Shown here one piece after another: positions 1-13,476 of a DNA stretch of 64,000 bases (position 1 is the stretch's first letter; every line of letters starts with the position of its first letter). The stretch is from Streptomyces sp. T12 (lineage in GTDB: Bacteria > Actinomycetota > Actinomycetes > Streptomycetales > Streptomycetaceae). The position numbers and the translations under genes are program-made. The stretch is from assembly GCF_028736035.1 (NCBI RefSeq), contig NZ_CP117866.1, forward strand, positions 5,332,001 through 5,396,000, read 5' to 3'. Under the pieces are notes generated by a model. That model was not told the origin of the DNA. It saw only the letters and a program-made list of their open reading frames with translations, and did no database searches.

Positions 1-1724
<1,724 letters not shown>

Positions 1725-1766
1725 GTCGGTCTCAGCTGACCGCACCAGGAAGGATCTTCACCAGCA

Positions 1767-4364
<2,598 letters not shown>

Positions 4365-4382
4365 CACGAGGAGAGAGTCATC

Positions 4383-5198
4383 GTGAGCGGAGCCACGGGC
4401 GCCGGATCGTCCGGTACCTCGACCGGTTCTACGGCCGGTAAGGACACGGACGGCGGCGGCCGTGGCTCCGCCGCGCGTGCGACGGACACGCACACGACCC
4501 AGCTCAAAGCGATCAAGTCGCCCGCGAAGGACTCGCCCTCGCCAGACACACCTGGATCCCAGGGGGGAACCGTGACGGACACCCGAGGCCCGCAGCCCCA
4601 GAAGTACGCGGCCGGCGCGGGCTCGGCTGCTCCGGGCGCCCAGCCGCAGCCGCAGCCCGCGCCCGCAGGGGCGCAGCAGGCGGCCTCCGCGCCGCCGACG
4701 TCGCCGCTGCCGGGGGAACGGCAGGCGCAGCAGCCCTCCGGGCCCTACCACCCGCCGCAGGCCTACCAGACGCCCGCTCCGGCGAGCGCGGTACGCCGGC
4801 CGCGCACGGGGGCGAGTACGACGCCCCGCACCCGCAAGGCGCGCCTGCGCGTGGCCAAGGCCGACCCGTGGTCGGTGATGAAGGTCAGCTTCCTGCTCTC
4901 CATCGCGCTGGGCATCTGCACCATCGTCGCGTCCGCGGTGCTCTGGATGGTCATGGACGCCATGGGCGTCTTCTCGACGGTGGGCGGCACGATCTCCGAG
5001 GCAACCGGCTCGAACGAGTCGAACGGCTTCGACCTGCAGTCCTTCCTGTCACTGCCGCACGTCCTGATGTTCACGTCGATCATCGCGGTCATCGACGTCG
5101 TCCTCGCGACGGCGCTGGCGACGCTCGGCGCGTTCATCTACAACCTCTCCGCCGGCTTCGTGGGCGGTGTCGAGCTGACGCTCGCGGAAGACGAGTGA
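4383..5198 (+). CDS. DUF3566 membrane protein downstream of gyrA
   Basis: This 271-residue protein has a long low-complexity N-terminal half rich in Gly, Ser, Gln, Pro and Ala (residues 1-140), then a basic stretch and two predicted membrane segments. The first is around FLLSIALGICTIVASAVLWMV and the second around FTSIIAVIDVVLATALATLG. The tail is short and acidic. This layout and its position after gyrA match the DUF3566 family, which is found almost only in actinobacteria and has no established biochemical function. The GTG at 4383 is preceded by GAGGAGAG. A role near the membrane for the origin region would be speculation. Confidence 0.9.
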   Translation: MSGATGAGSSGTSTGSTAGKDTDGGGRGSAARATDTHTTQLKAIKSPAKDSPSPDTPGSQGGTVTDTRGPQPQKYAAGAGSAAPGAQPQPQPAPAGAQQAASAPPTSPLPGERQAQQPSGPYHPPQAYQTPAPASAVRRPRTGASTTPRTRKARLRVAKADPWSVMKVSFLLSIALGICTIVASAVLWMVMDAMGVFSTVGGTISEATGSNESNGFDLQSFLSLPHVLMFTSIIAVIDVVLATALATLGAFIYNLSAGFVGGVELTLAEDE

Positions 5199-5275
5199 GG
5201 GTGACCGAGGCCGGATGACGGTTGCCGCACGGAGACGGTTGCAAACCCCTTCTGGCGGTCCCCCGACAACCGATT

Positions 5276-5304
5276 TTGGGACTGCCCATGTCGTGCGCTA
5301 ATCT
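5276..5304 (+). promoter_or_regulatory. promoter of tRNA-Ile
   Basis: A -35-like TTGGGA (5276-5281) and a -10 TAATCT (5299-5304) are separated by 17 bases and lie about 40 bases before the mature tRNA. This spacing fits the housekeeping sigma factor. Confidence 0.6.
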
Positions 5305-5344
5305 TCAGGAGTCAGCGCGCGGGACACACACCGCAGAGCGCGGC

Positions 5345-5418
5345 GGGGCTATAGCTCAGTTGGTTAGAGCGCATCCCTGATAAGGATGAGGCCACAGGTT
5401 CAAATCCTGTTAGCCCCA
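5345..5418 (+). tRNA. tRNA-Ile (GAT anticodon)
   Basis: The acceptor arms GGGGCTA and TAGCCCC pair perfectly. The D-arm begins AGCTCAGTTGG. The anticodon loop CTGATAA gives GAT, and the T-arm carries GGTTCAAATCC. The gene is 74 nt long with no encoded CCA; the discriminator base is A. Confidence 0.97.
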
Positions 5419-5425
5419 CATGCGA

Positions 5426-5458
5426 AAAGACCCCCAGCCGTCACGGCTGGGGGTCTTT
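5426..5458 (+). terminator. intrinsic terminator after tRNA-Ile
   Basis: Two perfect 15-base arms (AAAGACCCCCAGCCG and CGGCTGGGGGTCTTT) flank a TCA loop. The A-tract/T-tract ends make it usable in both directions. Confidence 0.9.
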
Positions 5459-5608
5459 GCCATCCACGACTGACATCAGCCGATGAGTGGATCTTCCAGA
5501 AACCTCCAGAAGCGCAGCGAGCATCGCGACGGCTTCCCGGGGGCGTGGCCTCCCTCTAAGCGCTTCAAGCGCCTGCTTTCGAAGCGCCCGTATGCCTAGG
5601 ATCGGCTG

Positions 5609-5962
5609 ATGACCTTGGAATGGGAACAGGTAATTGTTCATTCGGTGGATCCGGTGGCCTTGGGTCAGTGGTGGGCCGAGGCTCTTGGCTGGGTGGTGGT
5701 CCACTCCTCTGAGGACGAGTTCGAGATCCGCCCGGAGCCGGATCGCAGGCCAGGGTTGGACTTCGTCCGGTTTGATGAGAGCAAGCAGGGCAAGAGCCGG
5801 CTGCATCTCGACTTCGTGCCCGATGACCAGGCGGCCGAGGTGGCTCGCCTTGAGGCTCATGGCGCGAAGCGTGTCGACATCGGCCAGGGTGACCAGCCGT
5901 GGATTGTCATGGCAGACCCCGAGGGCAACGAGTTCTGCATCCTTGGCCAACGGAGCCAGTAA
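5609..5962 (+). CDS. VOC (glyoxalase-like) family protein
   Basis: This 117-residue protein has the beta-alpha-beta-beta-beta pattern of a vicinal-oxygen-chelate fold. It opens with VIVHSVDPVALGQWWAEALGW and closes with the family-typical WIVMADPEGNEFCILG. It resembles the Glyoxalase_6 subgroup, whose members include metal enzymes and drug-binding proteins; the substrate cannot be told. Codon choice is less G+C-biased than in the neighbours at the start (GTA ATT GTT CAT), which hints at more recent acquisition. The gene stands alone, about 110 bases before the AAA ATPase. Confidence 0.88.
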   Translation: MTLEWEQVIVHSVDPVALGQWWAEALGWVVVHSSEDEFEIRPEPDRRPGLDFVRFDESKQGKSRLHLDFVPDDQAAEVARLEAHGAKRVDIGQGDQPWIVMADPEGNEFCILGQRSQ

Positions 5963-6075
5963 CGCTCCCTGAGAGCGCGCGGGTCCAGCCTGGCGGGCTT
6001 GCAGTTCTTGTGCCCTGTCCCGCGGAGCGAGTCTCGTGGGACGCGATTGTCAGTGCAGGATGAGAGCCTGGCGGC

Positions 6076-6819
6076 ATGATCGTCGAACGGGCATACGCGC
6101 ATGTTGCCGAGGGCGAGCTGGGCGAAGGGAGCCAGTGGCCGTGGTCGGTGCCGTGCGTGCGGCAGCTGCTGGACGACGGCCTGAAGGTCACCGCGCCGGT
6201 CACGTTCTTGGTGGGGGAGAACGGATCGGGCAAGTCGACGCTCGTCGAGGCGCTGGCGGAGGGGTTCGGCCTGGACTCCTGGGGCGGATCCGCGGGCTAC
6301 CGGTACGCCAGTCAGCGTGAGCCGTCGGCGTTGGGCGGGCGGATACGGTTCGAGGCGACGGCGGCCGGCCGCCGTATGCTGCGTGGGTCTCGGACGCGCC
6401 GCAGAGGCTTCTTTCTGCGGGCGGAGACCGCGCTGGACGCGCTGGGCCGGGAGCAGGAGACGGGGCGGCTGTCCGGGGCCGCGGACGAGATGAGCCACGG
6501 TGAAGGCTTTCTGATGGCCTTCCAGGAGCGGTTCCAGGACCCGGGGCTGTACGTCCTGGACGAGCCCGAGGCCGCGCTGTCCTTCGCTTCCTGTCTTCAA
6601 CTCGTCGGGCTGCTGCATGAACTGGGGCGTTCCGGCGCGCAGATCATCTGCGCCACGCACTCACCTGTGCTGACGGCGCTGCCCGGCGCCGAGATCATCG
6701 AGGTGGGCGACCACGGAATGCGTCCCGCCGACTGGCGGGATCTGGAACTCGTCGACCACTGGCGGCGCTACCTCAACGACCCTTGGGCCTATCTCCGACA
6801 CATCGTCGAAGCGGGATGA
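6076..6819 (+). CDS. AAA family ATPase (ABC-type fold, single domain)
   Basis: This 247-residue cytosolic ATPase has a Walker A motif (FLVGENGSGKST, about residues 44-55) and a signature-like region DEMSHGEGF. Its Walker B is LYVLDEPEAALS, followed by the switch histidine in ICATHSPVL. It resembles the compact 'AAA_23/AAA_21' predicted ATPases related to RecF/SMC heads and some toxin or defence ATPases. No membrane segment or partner permease is adjacent, so it is not a transporter ATPase. The ATG at 6076 follows a weak purine-rich site. The cellular role is unknown. Confidence 0.85.
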   Translation: MIVERAYAHVAEGELGEGSQWPWSVPCVRQLLDDGLKVTAPVTFLVGENGSGKSTLVEALAEGFGLDSWGGSAGYRYASQREPSALGGRIRFEATAAGRRMLRGSRTRRRGFFLRAETALDALGREQETGRLSGAADEMSHGEGFLMAFQERFQDPGLYVLDEPEAALSFASCLQLVGLLHELGRSGAQIICATHSPVLTALPGAEIIEVGDHGMRPADWRDLELVDHWRRYLNDPWAYLRHIVEAG

Positions 6820-6844
6820 GGTACGTCGTAGAGGCCGGCGTCCT

Positions 6845-6928
6845 GAGCGGTGCTGTGCAAGACGGTGCTGTGTATGAGCCGTGCTGTGTATGAGCGGTTC
6901 TGTGCATGAGCGGTGCTGCTGTGTACGC
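6845..6928. repeat. short degenerate tandem repeat
   Basis: About five imperfect copies of a 15-16 base unit resembling GGTGCTGTGTATGAGC lie directly after the ATPase gene. They have no plausible coding role. Confidence 0.7.
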
Positions 6929-6997
6929 AAGCTCGCTGTGACGGTGCGGTCTGGGACAACTGGTTGAGGCAGTTACGTCTCGGGGTGAGCCGTGGGT

Positions 6998-7372
6998 TCA
7001 GCGCTGGTGCGGGACCAGGGGCTGGGCCGGGGGTGCGGCGGAGTCGCAGGCGCCGACTGCGGAGGTGGACGCGGCCGCTTCGGTGTCCGTGAGCGGACGG
7101 TGGCGGCAGCTGGGGGTCTTGCCGTGTGCCTCGGCGCGGATGCGCTGCTTCATCGTGGGGGGCAGTGCTCTGGCGTAGGACCAGGCCCACTGGGGCATCG
7201 CCGGCACTGACAGCTGTGCGCTGGTGTCGCGGTCGCTGTCGCTCTTGCGCGCCGCCTCCTTGTGCGGTGCGGCGGCAGCAGCGCTCGTCGTGACGAATCC
7301 GAGCGCCGTGCACAGCGCGAGGAAGGCGGTGACGATGGTGGTCCACAGGTTCATGACCTTGTTCCGGGCCAT
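6998..7372 (-). CDS. small secreted protein of unknown function
   Basis: This 124-residue protein has an N-terminal signal-like segment: positive MARNK, a hydrophobic stretch to about residue 32, and an Ala-rich cleavage region SAAAAAP. A short, Ser/Ala-rich mature part follows. One motif, MPQWAWSYARALPPTMKQRIRAEAHGK, is likely its conserved core. A GAGGGG site lies directly before the ATG (7370-7372 complement). I do not recognise a named family. Two cysteines in the mature part (SCRHR and GACDS) could form a disulfide. Confidence 0.6.
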   Translation of the reverse strand: MARNKVMNLWTTIVTAFLALCTALGFVTTSAAAAAPHKEAARKSDSDRDTSAQLSVPAMPQWAWSYARALPPTMKQRIRAEAHGKTPSCRHRPLTDTEAAASTSAVGACDSAAPPAQPLVPHQR

Positions 7373-7708
7373 GGCCCCTCACTTTCGGGTTGGGCGATTT
7401 GCGTACTTTCCTCATGATGTGTATGGGGGCCGAGAAGTCATGGACCGACGCTCATGACGCGTCGATCTTCAGATGAACAGCACTCGGATGGGTGCATCGG
7501 GCCTGAAAGCCGCAAGAAAGCGAGGGAGGGGAGCAATGTCACCATCTGTCGAGGTGTCATCACTCTCCGATCGGGGCGCCGCCATCCGCTTCTACTGCGG
7601 TCCACCGGACGGCAGTTGAGCCCCGACGCAGGTCACCGATCGATATCGGTCGGTGTGTATAGTCGGGCGCCAGAGGTCCCCTACGTCAAGGAAAGACGAG
7701 GTCGCGCG
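7373..7708. other. 336-base intergenic stretch with the DLW-39 promoter
   Basis: It lies between the divergent secreted-protein and DLW-39 genes. Apart from the palindrome and -10 box annotated separately, I see no gene or RNA in it. The open frame across it has no ribosome site or family signal. Confidence 0.5.
7635..7663 (+). promoter_or_regulatory. palindrome plus -10 box before DLW-39
   Basis: The arms ACCGAT (7635-7640) and ATCGGT (7645-7650) flank CGAT. A -10-like TATAGT follows at 7658-7663, 46 bases before the GTG start. The palindrome sits where a -35 element would be, so it could be an operator. Confidence 0.45.
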
Positions 7709-7837
7709 GTGAAGAAGCTTCTCCTGGTCGCACTGGCCGCCATCGGCGGGCTCCTCGTGTACCGCCAGATCCAGGCGGATCGCGCCGAGCAGGATCTGTG
7801 GACGGAGGCGACTGACTCCGTGCCCACGGGTTCGTGA
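7709..7837 (+). CDS. DLW-39 family small membrane protein
   Basis: This 42-residue protein is MKKLLLVALAAIGGLLVYRQ followed by a charged tail that contains the family-naming DLW tripeptide (QDLWTEATD). One N-terminal membrane helix is predicted. DLW-39 proteins are a conserved actinobacterial family of about 40 residues near gyrA with no known role. The GTG at 7709 is chosen because the conserved MKKLLL start falls there; a longer upstream open frame has no support. A strong hairpin follows the stop. Confidence 0.9.
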   Translation: MKKLLLVALAAIGGLLVYRQIQADRAEQDLWTEATDSVPTGS

Positions 7838-7860
7838 GCCACGACATCGGAATCTGAACA

Positions 7861-7889
7861 GACCCCGGCCGCCTCGCGGTCGGGGTTTT
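7861..7889 (+). terminator. terminator after DLW-39
   Basis: The stem CCCCGGCCGC / GCGGTCGGGG has one G-T pair and loop CTC, and is followed by TTTTG. Confidence 0.85.
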
Positions 7890-8080
7890 GTGTGTTCGCT
7901 GCGAGCCGGCTGTGCTCTCGCCGTTTCGCGGAGTTCCGTGGCTTCGAGTTGCGGGAGTGGCGCGCAGGTCTTAGAGCCGGGCGTTTCGGACGGTCGTACG
8001 GATTACGCGGGTGACGAGCGGCCGGGCTGGGCAGGATGGGCGACGGTCGATGGTCCGGTGACGACGAGGGGTGGCGCGTG

Positions 8081-9424
8081 ATGGGGCGGCGGCGTACGGC
8101 GCGGTGGCGTCGCGCGAGGGTGAGGCGCGGTCATTGCTCGGCACGCGCGCGTGGGGCCGTCGTAGCCGCACTGCTGCTGTGTACGACGGCTGCCCTGCCG
8201 GGCCGGTCCGCGCTCGCGGCCGGAACGCCGAGCCCCTACACCTTCGCACCGGACGCCCGGCCCATCGTCGGCGCGACGGGTACCGCGGACGCCGCACCAC
8301 TCACGCCCGGCACGACGTACAAGAGCTCCCTGCCGAGCGGCGTGAAGGTCCACTACCGCCTCGACCTCGACGCCACCTCCGACGCGTACGTCTCCGCGAT
8401 GGCGATCCCCGCCGCCGGCACCACCGTCTCCGCGAGCGACGGCATCAGGGTGTCCGTGCAGGACGCCGACGGGACCAACTGCTCCCTCGACACCGAGATC
8501 TTCGGTGTCGCCCACAGCCCACGCCCGATCACGGCGTGGGCCGCACGCGAGGCCTCTTCCAACCGGCCTCGCTGCGAGGGCGCGGGCACCTACTACGTGA
8601 TCGTCGAGCGCGTCGGTAGGGCGGATTCCGCCCCGGAAACCTGGGACCTGGAGCTCTTCGCCGCCTCGGAGCCGTCCCTGCGGCAGGCCGACGCCACGAG
8701 TGCCCCCGACGGCTGGAACTCCGCCTCACCAGAGCCCGTCACCGGGGAGGACGTGCGACGCGACGGCGGCTCCGGATTCGCCTCGGCGGCATCCGTCGGG
8801 CAGGGCGTCTGGAACTCCGACATCACGCCCGGCCGGACGCTCTTCTACCGGGTGCCGCTCGACTGGGGCCGGCAGTTGTACGCCACCGCCGAACTGGGCA
8901 GCTCGAACGGCCGCGACGGCTACGTGTCCGGCGCCCTGAACCTCTCGCTCTACAACCCGGTGCACGGCTTCGTCGACGACGCGAGCACCAGCTACAAAGG
9001 CACACAGAAGGCCGTCGAGCTCGATCCCCTGCCGCCGGTCGCGTACGAGAACCGGTACGCCGCTCACAAGCGGTTCAAAGGCATGCGGTTCGCCGGTTCC
9101 TACTACCTCGTGGTGCACCTCGCGGCGGACATGGCCGAGAACTACGGCGACGGGCCGCTCCAGCTGACGTTGCGCGTGCGGGTGGGGGGTGCGGCGGAGG
9201 CCGGGCCCGGTTATGCGGGGGAGTCGGAGCCTGGGGGCGTCTTCCAGGTTGCGGAAGGCGATCGGTGGGCGGCTGCGGGGGGCGGGGCCGGGGGCGGGTC
9301 CGGGGGTGGCGGTGGCGCTGCGATGACTGTGCTCGCGGTGAGCGGGATCGGTGCGGGGACCTTGGTGCTGGTGGTGCTGGGGGTGTGGGCTGTGGTGGCT
9401 CGGCGGAGGGTTGGGGCCTGGTAG
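8081..9424 (+). CDS. secreted, C-terminally membrane-anchored surface protein
   Basis: This 447-residue protein has a basic N-terminus (MGRRRTARWRR) and a hydrophobic signal peptide (VVAALLLCTTAALPGRSALAAG). Two beta-rich repeats follow, each with a pattern of the type 'Y..L.SGVKVHYRLDLDATSDAYVSA' and 'FYRVPLDWGRQLYATAEL'. Then come a Gly/Ala linker and a C-terminal helix (TVLAVSGIGAGTLVLVVLGVWAVVA) with a short RRR tail. The topology is a single-pass outside-facing protein. No named domain is recognised. ATG 8081 has a GAGGGG site; a start 45 bases earlier is possible. It converges on a membrane Ser/Thr kinase gene 17 bases away. Confidence 0.75.
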   Translation: MGRRRTARWRRARVRRGHCSARARGAVVAALLLCTTAALPGRSALAAGTPSPYTFAPDARPIVGATGTADAAPLTPGTTYKSSLPSGVKVHYRLDLDATSDAYVSAMAIPAAGTTVSASDGIRVSVQDADGTNCSLDTEIFGVAHSPRPITAWAAREASSNRPRCEGAGTYYVIVERVGRADSAPETWDLELFAASEPSLRQADATSAPDGWNSASPEPVTGEDVRRDGGSGFASAASVGQGVWNSDITPGRTLFYRVPLDWGRQLYATAELGSSNGRDGYVSGALNLSLYNPVHGFVDDASTSYKGTQKAVELDPLPPVAYENRYAAHKRFKGMRFAGSYYLVVHLAADMAENYGDGPLQLTLRVRVGGAAEAGPGYAGESEPGGVFQVAEGDRWAAAGGGAGGGSGGGGGAAMTVLAVSGIGAGTLVLVVLGVWAVVARRRVGAW

Positions 9425-9441
9425 CACCGTCGACAGTGAGC

Positions 9442-11133
<1,692 letters not shown>

Positions 11134-11482
11134 GGTTGTGCGTCGCTCCTCCCCCTTCGGTTACCCCCCTTGCTTCCCCCTCGACGAGCGATACGACTCC
11201 CCTCGCTGTCCCCTCTCTCTTCCCCTTGCGGGCTCCCTCGGCGCCCCTTGGCGAACCCTCCGCGGGCTCCCCTCGTGCCGGCTGCCCCTCGCGCCCTTCC
11301 CGTAGGCGGCCCTTGAGGCCCTTGCTGTCCCGGCGGCGAGAGACACACCCCGTCGTGATTCCAGCATGTGCGGCCAGACCCCCGCATGGCCGCACCGGCG
11401 AACCGCACGGCCTGCTCATGACCGCTCAGAACCTGTCCGTGGGCCCGGCTGCCGAACCCCCTTCGGCGACCGGGCCTCGGCG
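11134..11482. other. 349-base intergenic pyrimidine-rich stretch
   Basis: It is rich in CCCCTT/CTCCC runs on the + strand, meaning purine-rich on the strand of the kinase and XRE genes. I see no convincing gene, hairpin or RNA; it should hold the kinase promoter. Confidence 0.4.
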
Positions 11483-12031
11483 TCAGTTCTGGTGGGACTG
11501 GTAGTGCGCGACGGCGTCGGAGGTGCGGCCGGCGCCGTACACCCGGAGGAACTCTGCCAGTTCCGGGTGGGTGGGGGCGAGGGTGTCCGCGGCATCGATG
11601 ATGTCCCCCGCGGCGGCCACCGAGCGCAGCAGGGACTGGATCTCGCGGACCACCCGCTTGACCGTGGGCGCCCCCGAACTGCTCGTCGTCTGCGTCGTGT
11701 TGCTGAGCACCGAGCCCCCCTGCGACTTCTTGATCTCATCCATGCGGTCGGTGGCCTCGGCCGCGCTCACGCTGCCGTCCGCGACCTGCCCCGCCAGGTC
11801 CTGCAGCAGCTGCACCCGCTGGACCACGGCGGGATTGCCGATCTTCGCCCGCTGCCCGCTCATCAGCTGCGACAACATCGGTGCGGACAGTCCCAGTACC
11901 CCCGCGAGACGAGCCTGGTTGAGACCAAGATCGTCGATAAGCTTACGGAAGAGCGCCCCCAGCGGCTCCCCGTACCAGTTCCGCTGCAGTTCCCGCGCTC
12001 TTGCGGTCGCTTCCTGCTGTGCGGCGTCCAT
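11483..12031 (-). CDS. XRE-type helix-turn-helix DNA-binding protein
   Basis: This 182-residue regulator has a helix-turn-helix at about residues 28-60 (LGLNQARLAGVLGLSAPMLSQ, then LMSGQRAKIGNP). A helical region and a C-terminal segment (VVREIQSLLRSVAAAGDIIDAADTL) follow and may mediate oligomerisation. ATG 12031 is chosen because GGGGAGA lies just before it; an upstream frame to 12091 would run through the promoter dyad. It has no adjacent toxin or prophage genes and looks like a stand-alone core regulator. The perfect dyad at 12061-12082 suggests autoregulation. Confidence 0.88.
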   Translation of the reverse strand: MDAAQQEATARARELQRNWYGEPLGALFRKLIDDLGLNQARLAGVLGLSAPMLSQLMSGQRAKIGNPAVVQRVQLLQDLAGQVADGSVSAAEATDRMDEIKKSQGGSVLSNTTQTTSSSGAPTVKRVVREIQSLLRSVAAAGDIIDAADTLAPTHPELAEFLRVYGAGRTSDAVAHYQSHQN

Positions 12032-12060
12032 TGCGTCTCCCCATCGCTTCCCCAAAAACC

Positions 12061-12082
12061 GTGGTTCGCTGTAGCGAACCAC
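12061..12082. promoter_or_regulatory. perfect dyad, probable operator of the XRE gene
   Basis: The arms GTGGTTCGCT and AGCGAACCAC are perfectly complementary around a GT centre, 30 bases upstream of the XRE start codon. A dimeric HTH regulator would bind such a site; its position over the promoter suggests autorepression (inference). Confidence 0.7.
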
Positions 12083-12130
12083 GCCGAGCATCTTACGGAG
12101 AGTGGTCGTTCATCGGGACCCCCAATCTTT

Positions 12131-12161
12131 TTGTGAGATACGGGGGGTGACCCGGTACTCT
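12131..12161 (+). promoter_or_regulatory. candidate promoter of tRNA-Ala
   Basis: TTGTGA (12131-12136) and TACTCT (12156-12161) are 19 bases apart, with the -10 about 53 bases before the tRNA. The spacing is slightly long. Confidence 0.4.
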
Positions 12162-12213
12162 GGTCTGCGGCGCCCGCCGGTACGAGGTTCTTCCGGTTGG
12201 ACGCTCCTCTTCC

Positions 12214-12286
12214 GGGGCCTTAGCTCAGTTGGTAGAGCGCTGTCTTTGCATGGCAGATGTCAGGGGTTCGACTCCCCTAGGCTCCA
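12214..12286 (+). tRNA. tRNA-Ala (TGC anticodon)
   Basis: The acceptor arms GGGGCCT / AGGCTCC pair with one G-T. D-arm TAGCTCAGTTGG, anticodon loop TTTGCAT (TGC) and T-arm GGTTCGACTCC are present. The gene is 73 nt with no encoded CCA. Confidence 0.97.
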
Positions 12287-12294
12287 CACCTCGG

Positions 12295-12331
12295 ACCGGT
12301 CAGACGCCCTCGTGGCCTCTGGCCGGTTTTT
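12295..12331 (+). terminator. terminator after tRNA-Ala
   Basis: The stem ACCGGTCAGA / TCTGGCCGGT (one G-T pair) is followed by TTTTT. Confidence 0.75.
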
Positions 12332-12688
12332 GCATTCCATGGGCTCTGGCGGAGCCGCTTCCCGAGTGATGTGCATCACGTGACGGGTGGTGGTGTCGTT
12401 GCGGATGTTTGCGCAAATTCGTGAGGTGTGTACAGCCCGCGGAGTGGTTGCGCAGGTGGTCGACGTGGCGCCAGGGTGGCGCGCTCCGGTGCGGAGCCCC
12501 TGTGTGAGCTGGCGTGAATGCAGGCGGGTAATCAGAAGGATGCGCTCCGTTAAGAAAGTCTGTGCGGGACTTGCACACACAGGCCGTTGCAAACGTCATC
12601 GTGGGCGGAGGGCGTAAACACGCGCCGTCCCGAGGCCGCCGGGGGTGCTGACAGGCCTCGCCTGACACCAGGAAGGCACAACAGCACA
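12332..12688. other. 357-base leader of the sigma-factor operon
   Basis: It contains the GTGA-N6-TCAC site annotated separately and a second inverted repeat TTGCA-N12-TGCAA near 12576-12597. I see no gene in it. It presumably holds the operon promoter. Confidence 0.4.
12366..12379. promoter_or_regulatory. Crp/Fnr-type inverted repeat
   Basis: GTGATGTGCATCAC has 6-base arms around TG and matches GTGA-N6-TCAC, the general Crp-family site. It lies about 310 bases before the small-protein/sigma operon, which is distant for direct control. Confidence 0.4.
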
Positions 12689-12868
12689 GTGACGATGGAC
12701 ATTGCCGGCGAGGTGATCCTGGCGGCGCTCGCCCTACGGGTGTTCGGCCGCGACGCGGTCGTACTGCTGCGCCGGCTCGCCGCGGCCGGCGTACGGGCGG
12801 GCATCAGTGAGATGCGGCGCGACCTCGGCGAGGGCGCCAAGGACGCACACCACGAGGGGCAGGCGTGA
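12689..12868 (+). CDS. small protein, first gene of the sigma-factor trio
   Basis: This 59-residue protein (MTMDIAGEVILAALALRVFG..., then LRRLAAAGVRAGISEMRRDL) has a hydrophobic N-terminal half and a basic amphipathic C-terminal half. GTG 12689 is chosen over ATG 12695 because AGGAAGG lies about 12 bases before it. Its stop overlaps the start of the sigma-factor gene in a GTGA tetranucleotide, so the two are translationally coupled. It could be a membrane-associated or regulatory peptide for the sigma factor (inference). No family is recognised. Confidence 0.65.
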   Translation: MTMDIAGEVILAALALRVFGRDAVVLLRRLAAAGVRAGISEMRRDLGEGAKDAHHEGQA

Positions 12869-13476
12869 GTCAGGACCTGCCGAGCCAAGCCTCCCGCGCC
12901 CCGCGTATGAAGAAGCTGCCGCCGGACTTCGAGGCCTTCCACCAGATGTACCGGCCGTTGTACGTCAACTGGGCCAAGTCCCGACTGGGTAACTGGCACG
13001 ACGCCGAGGAAGCGGTGGACGCCGCCTTCGAGCAGTTGCTCAAGGCATGGAGCACCGTGCTGTCCAAGGAGAACCCCACCGCGTACGCCTGGCGGGTGAT
13101 CAGGAACAGCACCATCGACCACTCACGGACCCGCGACCGCCGCCCGGCACTCATAGGCGAGGCCTTCGAGACCGTGGCGCTGACCCAGGCCGTGGACCCC
13201 ATCAGCCAGCTCGAGGAAAGCCTCAACCTCTACGCGGAGATCGAGCAACTGCCGCCGCGTCAGATGGACGTCGCCTTCCTGCACTTCGGGCTCGGCTACA
13301 GCGCGGTCGAGATAGCGGCCGCCCTCGGCATCACCCCGGCCGGCGTGCGCTCCACCGTCCGCCACGCCAAACGGCGCCTCCAGCACGCGTACGGCGTGAA
13401 GCAGAACCTCACGCAACCCCGTACGGACGACGAAGGGCACGCCGAGGAAGGGAAAGCCGATGACATCGCCCATTGA
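12865..13476 (+). CDS. sigma-70 family RNA polymerase sigma factor (ECF-like)
   Basis: This 203-residue sigma factor has region 2 at about residues 20-90 (FHQMYRPLYVNWAKSRLGNW, then AEEAVDAAFEQLLKAWS; AYAWRVIRNSTIDHSR). Region 4 is at about 125-185 (IEQLPPRQMDVAFLHFGLGY, SAVEIAAALGITPAGVRSTV, HAKRRLQ). It lacks regions 1 and 3, so it is ECF-type. It directs RNA polymerase to alternative promoters. It overlaps the small gene upstream by 4 bases and the unknown gene downstream by 17. No recognisable anti-sigma (zinc or membrane) domain occurs in either neighbour. Confidence 0.93.
   Translation: MSQDLPSQASRAPRMKKLPPDFEAFHQMYRPLYVNWAKSRLGNWHDAEEAVDAAFEQLLKAWSTVLSKENPTAYAWRVIRNSTIDHSRTRDRRPALIGEAFETVALTQAVDPISQLEESLNLYAEIEQLPPRQMDVAFLHFGLGYSAVEIAAALGITPAGVRSTVRHAKRRLQHAYGVKQNLTQPRTDDEGHAEEGKADDIAH

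Noticed and set aside
12366..12390. CACGTG at 12377-12382 as a further parS site
   Set aside because: Flanks are GCAT and ACGG, with at least five differences from the parS consensus.
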